Shown one piece after another: positions 18,130 through 22,730 of a stretch of 22,730 bases of DNA. The notes under the pieces are model-generated. The model saw nothing but the letters and a program-made list of their open reading frames with translations, was not told where the DNA came from and searched no databases. Numbering within the stretch: the stretch's first letter is position 1; every line of letters starts with the position of its first letter. A program made the position numbers and the translations under genes. This DNA comes from Bugula neritina. Lineage: Eukaryota > Bryozoa > Gymnolaemata > Cheilostomatida > Bugulidae. Where the stretch lies: contig CAXIUT010000071.1 in the NCBI GenBank assembly GCA_964035545.1, positions 1 through 22,730 on the forward strand, read 5' to 3'.

Positions 18130-19468
18130 TCATTATGTTTTTTTTTTTATGACAGCTTCTTTTGTGATTTTATCAACGCTTTAATATCTTTACTTTCTTA
18201 TTTATTCGATGACGAGATTGAGTCGGTCGATGCATTGATCTTTTTTTCTAATGGCCTCTCTAAACAGTATTTCCTCTTTGATAAATTATTTTTATATTTC
18301 TATTAACTTTCTTTAGTACTGTTTTGAATTGTCAATAGAGTGTTCTTCAATTGATTAATTGGACGAGTTCTTTTTTATTTTGGAGCATTTACAGGTTTTT
18401 AAGAACATGTTGAGCTATTGATTTTATTATTGTAATTTGCTGACGATATCTAGTAGATTTTATATTTTTTATGTGTATTTAGCTATTTACTAATCTTATG
18501 ACTACCTGAACATAGATGATATGTAGCCTTAATGATAGTTTTTAGATGACTGCAACTTATCATTTTATAATTATAGCTATATTATTCTTTATCTCAACTT
18601 CTATAACTATTACTTCTAGTGGTTGGCTTCGTCTTCATATTGAATTATCATGTCCAAAAACTATTATATTTGATTCTTTGTGCTACTTATTTGTTAATTA
18701 TTCTACTATACGATTATTCTTATCTTATTTTAATACTCATTCTATATATTTGTTTTTGTCTGTTATTCGTGTTATACTGTTTATTTTAGATTTTATAGTT
18801 GAGATGTGAGTTGTTCTTTATCTTCTAGTAGTTTTTTAATCATATTCGAGTACTAATCGAACATGAGAGTTAGTTCTTATTTATTTTTTTTGAGGGCTAT
18901 TTATAATTTATTTTTGAGGATGAGTTTTAATTACTGTAGAGAATTTCTTAATAATTTATTTTATTTTGCCATATCATTGTTATCTTTTATTCCCATCATC
19001 TACCTCTACACCTGGCTTATTGAATTATACAGCAATTATTCTAACTAATTCTAGTTATTATTCACCATGTCTACTATCTTATTCTTATTCATTTTCTAAT
19101 ATTAGCTATTTTAGTTATTTCTTTCTTTTAATATTGGTTGTTTGAAATACTATATTTATTTTGTTCTTTTGTTATTTAAGTTGGTTTTTCTTTATTTTAG
19201 TGGACTTTAATGAAGACAAAAGTTTTATTTGTTTATTATGTTTTTGTTCTATTGCTATGGACATGCTTTCTATGATATCAATTTATCTATATAGTATTTT
19301 TTAAATGCCTTTAAATATGATTTTCTTGATTAGCTATTTTCTTTAATAAATAGATAGATACTTTTGAACTATGCGGTTGAGTTGTTTTATTTTGAGAGGG
19401 AGTCGTTGGTGTGGGCGGTGGTGCGAGAGGTGGTTGAGGTTTTTTGGTATTTTTGGAAGTAAGACATC
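18130..19468 (-). CDS. Gln-rich coiled-coil protein
   Basis: The main frame is TGA-free from 19533 to the stop at 18130-18132, about 460 codons, and reads as classic coiled coil rich in Gln, Lys, Glu and Leu (for example LLEDKEQLTSQLQNLKQTV and KYTQKIQNLLDIVSKLQ). The likely ATG at 19468 (MSYFQKYQKN) is in another frame, so at least one intron of length 1 mod 3 is needed; a 28-nt candidate starts GTATCTATC and ends AAATAG, and longer ones also fit. An internal ATG in the main frame is the alternative start. No enzyme motif is seen. Such proteins in ciliates are often basal-body or cortical scaffolds (inference). Confidence 0.65.
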
Positions 19469-19565
19469 GTAGCTGTTAGACTATTTTATAATAAGGTCTA
19501 AAAACTATTAATTTTATAATAATAAAGCTATTATCATTGAAATAACTTATAATTATAACAAATCA
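19469..19565. promoter_or_regulatory. Short divergent promoter region
   Basis: 97 AT-rich bases between the starts of the two coiled-coil genes, read in opposite directions. No motif identified. Confidence 0.4.
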
Positions 19566-21385
19566 ATGAGTGTGAAACTACCTATCATCAAAAAATAAAC
19601 CATCCCGAACGATTCATCTATCATCAATGAAAATTAGTCTTTTAATATTGTAAATCCTCCTTCGTAAAACCATCCTGAAGAATAAGATTATTAAAATAAT
19701 GCTGAATTTTAGTAGATTGAAGAATCTGCTCCTCAGCAACCCGTATAATCAATAACTGTACTTAAGTCGAGAGCAGAACCGATTGAAAACGAGTTGAGAG
19801 TGGAAGTAGAGATGAAGAAAGAAGGAGGCGTACAAGTTTAACCTGATAAAAAGTCAAAATTGTAAGAATTAGAGGAAATATATAACTAGAAGTAAGTGAT
19901 AATAGATTTAGATTAAAGTAGACCTCTCAGTTGAGGTAGAGAGTAAACTAAAAGAAGAAAGATCTTAAAAGTATTGGAGATAAAGTGGATAAAGATTTGA
20001 ATAAAAGTTTATTGAAAGCAACTAAAACTAATACAGTCAATATTCGAGATATTTTTTCATCAACTCCAAAGATAATGAGTCAGAAAGGAAGTCTATTAAA
20101 TGAAGAATTGAAAAAGATGCGATTGGCTATTAAAAAAATAAAGATAGATATCCAGAAAGTCAATGAGGGGATGTTAGATCCAGTATCCCAGATGAATTAA
20201 GAACGGGGAGCAGAATTAAAAACTCGAATAAGGAAAACTGATTTTGATTTAAAGGTTTAGGAGAATTAGAAGAGTATGCTTGAAGAATAGATATAGCGGG
20301 GAGGGAGAGATATCAATGATTAGTAGTAAAAGATGAAAGCAGAAGACATTAGTAGAATGAGACAGCAACTTGGATAGCTTCAGAACAATATTAAGTAATA
20401 GAAGTTAAAAATATATCAGTTATAAAAGAAAGATATATTCTTGATGTAAAAAGCTCAATATATTCAAGAAATAGACGGACATAAATATACTAAAAGAAAC
20501 AAAATATCATAAAGTTAGAAGTAGAAGTTGTAGCAGTAAATAAAACAGCTAATATCTGAGATAAACGATACTATGGATGAGAGAAATAAAACATAATCTT
20601 AAAAGAAACAATTAACAAAACACTTGATAGGTGAGGCTTCATCGATGTAGACTAAAAATTGGTAGTTATGTAACAAGTTGAGAGAAATTGATGCGTATTT
20701 GCTTCAGTATTACTAGAAGAAGACAAGGAGGAAGGAGGTGAGACCTTTGTAGAAGTCAATAGATGTGATAGAGAAGTCGGTATCAGGTACGATATAGATG
20801 CATAATACTACTATTAATGAGAATTTGAATAAGAGTAAGTTATCATAGAATGATAAGAATATAAGAGGAGTTGAAACACTAGTTGAGAAGAAGAGATCAT
20901 ATGAATTTGGTTCTAGATAGTTAATTTAAAACGAAATAAATATGTCTGACTAATTTCTAGGTCCAAAGATAAACATAAAAAGCATTACAATAAGATGCGA
21001 TAAATCTAAAATATACAGTATATCTGCTAGATATTTGAATAGTTATCAAAACGAGGTGAATGGATTTACAATAGGATCAAAATCAATACCCTAGACAGCA
21101 TAGACATTATAGCTAAAGTTGATAAAGTAAGAGGTGATAAATTATGTTCATACTGGTTATTCATAGTAGAAAAGTATAATATTTTTATTATTGGTGACAT
21201 CTTAGGGGAAGTAGTTGAAGTGGGGGAATAAATAAAATCATGCTAAAAGTTAACAAAAACATATCAAAAGGTATTAATCGAGCTATATTAAATGTAAAAT
21301 GATCTAATTCTAACAATAATAAGATAAGTTTTTATCCTTTTTGGCTGGCTTTACTTTAGTTACCACTTATCTCACAGCTAAATGA
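19566..21385 (+). CDS. Coiled-coil protein with jacalin-like C-terminal domain
   Basis: 599 residues if the TGA at 21383-21385 is used, with one 20-nt intron (19892-19911). The N-terminus (MSVKLPIIKKQTIPNDSS) is disordered and Gln/Ser/Pro-rich. Residues about 110-430 are coiled coil, Lys/Gln/Glu-rich. Residues about 455-555 resemble a jacalin-fold beta prism: INIKSITIRCDKSKIYSIS, ARYLNSYQNEVNGFTIG, then TLQLKLIKQEVINYVHTGY, IIFLLLVTSQGKQLKWG. The jacalin fold usually binds sugars or lipids; binding residues cannot be assigned here. The last 45 residues after KWGN read poorly, so the true end may be earlier through an unplaced intron. Convergent with the HMG gene, 42 bases apart. Confidence 0.72.
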
Positions 21386-21427
21386 TTTTTTATATCTTAT
21401 GGTTCATAATAATTAAGGGAATACTCA

Positions 21428-22483
21428 TCATTTTCCTTTCTTTCCTCTCTTAGCTCCTTTTGCCTTTCCTTTGGCCTTGGCTTTTGGCTTAGCTTTAGAT
21501 TTTGGCTTGCTCTTCTTCACTGACTTTGATTCGGCCTTCTTGACTGCTTTCTTTATACCTTTTGACTTTTATGATTTTTTAACTTCAACCTTTTTAGGTT
21601 TGGCTGCTGATTTAGGTTTAGACTTAGATTTAGAAGATTATTTTTGTTTGCTTTGACTTCCTTTTCTTTTTCTAGCAGCTTATTCTCTAGCTTATTTTTT
21701 CTTTTGTTTTAACTATTATTTTAATCTTCTTCTGGCTTATACTTCTTATTTACGTTTCATAGCTCTTGCTAGGACAGCTTTTCTTTTTTATTATCTTTTT
21801 TATTGTCTTTTTTGTTCTCTTTAAAGATTTCTTTTGGCAGCTCTTTTGACTCTTTATTCAGCCTTATGTAGTCTTCTCATTTTAGCTCTGTTTTCTTTAG
21901 TGATTCCATATTTTTTAAGTATTTTTTATTTATCTTAGACAAGCTGTTAATGATATTTTTAAAGTCTTTGTTCGTATTCAGCGATTCTATCTGAATTATC
22001 GATGTCAAGATCATTTTTTTATTTTTAATATTAATCTTCTAATTTTTTTTTTTCTTTTTGGCTTAAAGATTTCCAATCATTTTTGACCATCTTATTTATC
22101 TCAGATGAAGATGCATTCTTGTATTCTCTAGAATATTGAGCATATCTTTTTTTAACAAATCTTGAGTGAGGAACCAAAGGTTTCTTCTTTCCAGATAACT
22201 TTTCATACTAACTCCACAAATTATTCTTTTATCTCAGTCTAACGTTATAGATCTTTTCATAGTAGTCTTTTTTGTTGGCTGATAAGTTTTTCCATTAGAG
22301 TGCGAGTGATCTAGTGAGGGCATTCCAATCTTTTTCTCCTTTGGATCTTTCTTAGCTGGATCTTTCGAGGAAGAAGCGCATGTAGGGGTTCATGGGGGCT
22401 TTGGGTCTTTGAATGTCTGAGATTCCAAGTGAGGTTTAGAGATAGCGTTTGTATTCTTAATAGCTGTTGTCGTCCTGTTTCAT
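21428..22483 (-). CDS. Twin HMG-box protein with highly basic tail
   Basis: Intron-free, 351 residues, ATG at 22483, TGA at 21428-21430 followed by a second in-frame TGA. HMG box 1 covers about residues 26-94 (RPKAPMNPYMRFFLERS, then LALQWKNLSANKKDYYE). Box 2 covers about 99-158 (KKPLVPHSRFVKKRYAQYS, then MVKNDWKSLSQKEKKKLEDQ). A coiled, Arg/Lys/Gln-rich stretch follows, and the last 80 residues are a Lys/Ala/Ser/Pro tail like linker histone (KPKSKAKPKAKAKGKAKG). HMG boxes bend DNA. Two boxes with a basic tail fit either a nuclear chromatin protein or a TFAM-like mitochondrial one; I see no clear mitochondrial leader, so nuclear is favoured. It starts only 155 bases from the right telomere. 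Confidence 0.9.
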
Positions 22484-22638
22484 CAAAAATTAGAGATAAG
22501 ATTTAAGAGGTTATGAACTATTTAAGTAGTTTTGATTAATAATTACCCAATCAGAATTCAAAGTCCAATCATTTCAAATCATCATTAACAAATATCAAAA
22601 CTACTATTGCAGCCAACCATATTTTAACATAACATCTT
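22484..22638. other. Right subtelomeric/promoter spacer
   Basis: 155 AT-rich bases between the HMG gene start and the right telomere, which must hold that gene's promoter. No repeat or known motif is visible, and it shares no obvious sequence with the left subtelomere. Confidence 0.6.
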
Positions 22639-22730
22639 GGGGTTGGGGTTGGGGTTGGGGTTGGGGTTGGGGTTGGGGTTGGGGTTGGGGTTGGGGTTGG
22701 GGTTGGGGTTGGGGTTGGGTTGGGGTTGGG
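22639..22730. repeat. Right telomere, (GGGGTT)n
   Basis: About 15 copies of GGGGTT end the window in the orientation of a right chromosome end. One unit near 22717-22721 is GGGTT, a single-base shortening that could be a telomerase slip or a sequencing error in a homopolymer. Confidence 0.97.

Noticed and set aside
18546-19048. Two hydrophobic plus-strand ORFs
   Set aside because: They are shadows of the Gln-rich coiled-coil gene on the minus strand, which has a long TGA-free frame there.
1-22730. Standard genetic code with many short genes or pseudogenes
   Set aside because: CCT3, CDC14, MORN and HMG proteins are intact only if TAA/TAG mean Gln; TGA always falls at natural ends.

Overview
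This window reads as somatic (macronuclear) DNA of a ciliate. Both ends are C4A2/G4T2 telomeric arrays (1-93 and 22639-22730), and a third G4T2 array lies inside at 8178-8252. The genes only read through if TAA and TAG are glutamine and TGA is the sole stop. Genes are packed with intergenic gaps mostly below 250 bases. Nineteen introns placed by frame and homology are each exactly 20 nt long and begin GTA. C4A2 telomeres plus this code fit an oligohymenophorean-like ciliate, but the genus cannot be named from the sequence. Conventional ORF calling breaks these genes at every TAA/TAG, so the models below were built by hand with TGA-only stops and splicing.

Left segment (1-8252) has the layout of a complete small chromosome, capped at both sides. 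It holds a Lys/Gly-rich protein (+), an Mpo1/DUF962-like ER dioxygenase (+), a run of three minus-strand genes (an ORF of unclear start, a small basic protein and a multi-pass membrane protein), then four plus-strand genes: chaperonin subunit CCT3, a basic coiled-coil protein and a chromodomain/AT-hook protein next to the internal telomeric array.

Right segment (8253-22730) has no left cap of its own. A very long minus-strand TPR gene runs leftward and its frame stays open through the internal telomeric array. Upstream of it lie a MORN-repeat protein (-), then a divergent CCCH zinc-finger/WD-like protein (+), a 24-bp minisatellite, a CDC14-type dual-specificity phosphatase with five 20-nt introns (+), a single-pass membrane protein (+), a Gln-rich coiled-coil protein (-), a coiled-coil protein with a jacalin-like C-terminal domain (+), and a twin HMG-box protein (-) next to the right telomere.

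The gene set is housekeeping: protein folding (CCT3), chromatin (chromodomain and HMG proteins), cell-cycle or ciliary phosphatase (CDC14), and cytoskeleton or cilia-type scaffolds (TPR, MORN, coiled coils). I see no mobile element, CRISPR array, tRNA or rRNA. The most unusual features are the uniform 20-nt introns, the interstitial telomeric array that sits inside an open frame, and a GroEL-like Gly-Gly-Met tail on CCT3.
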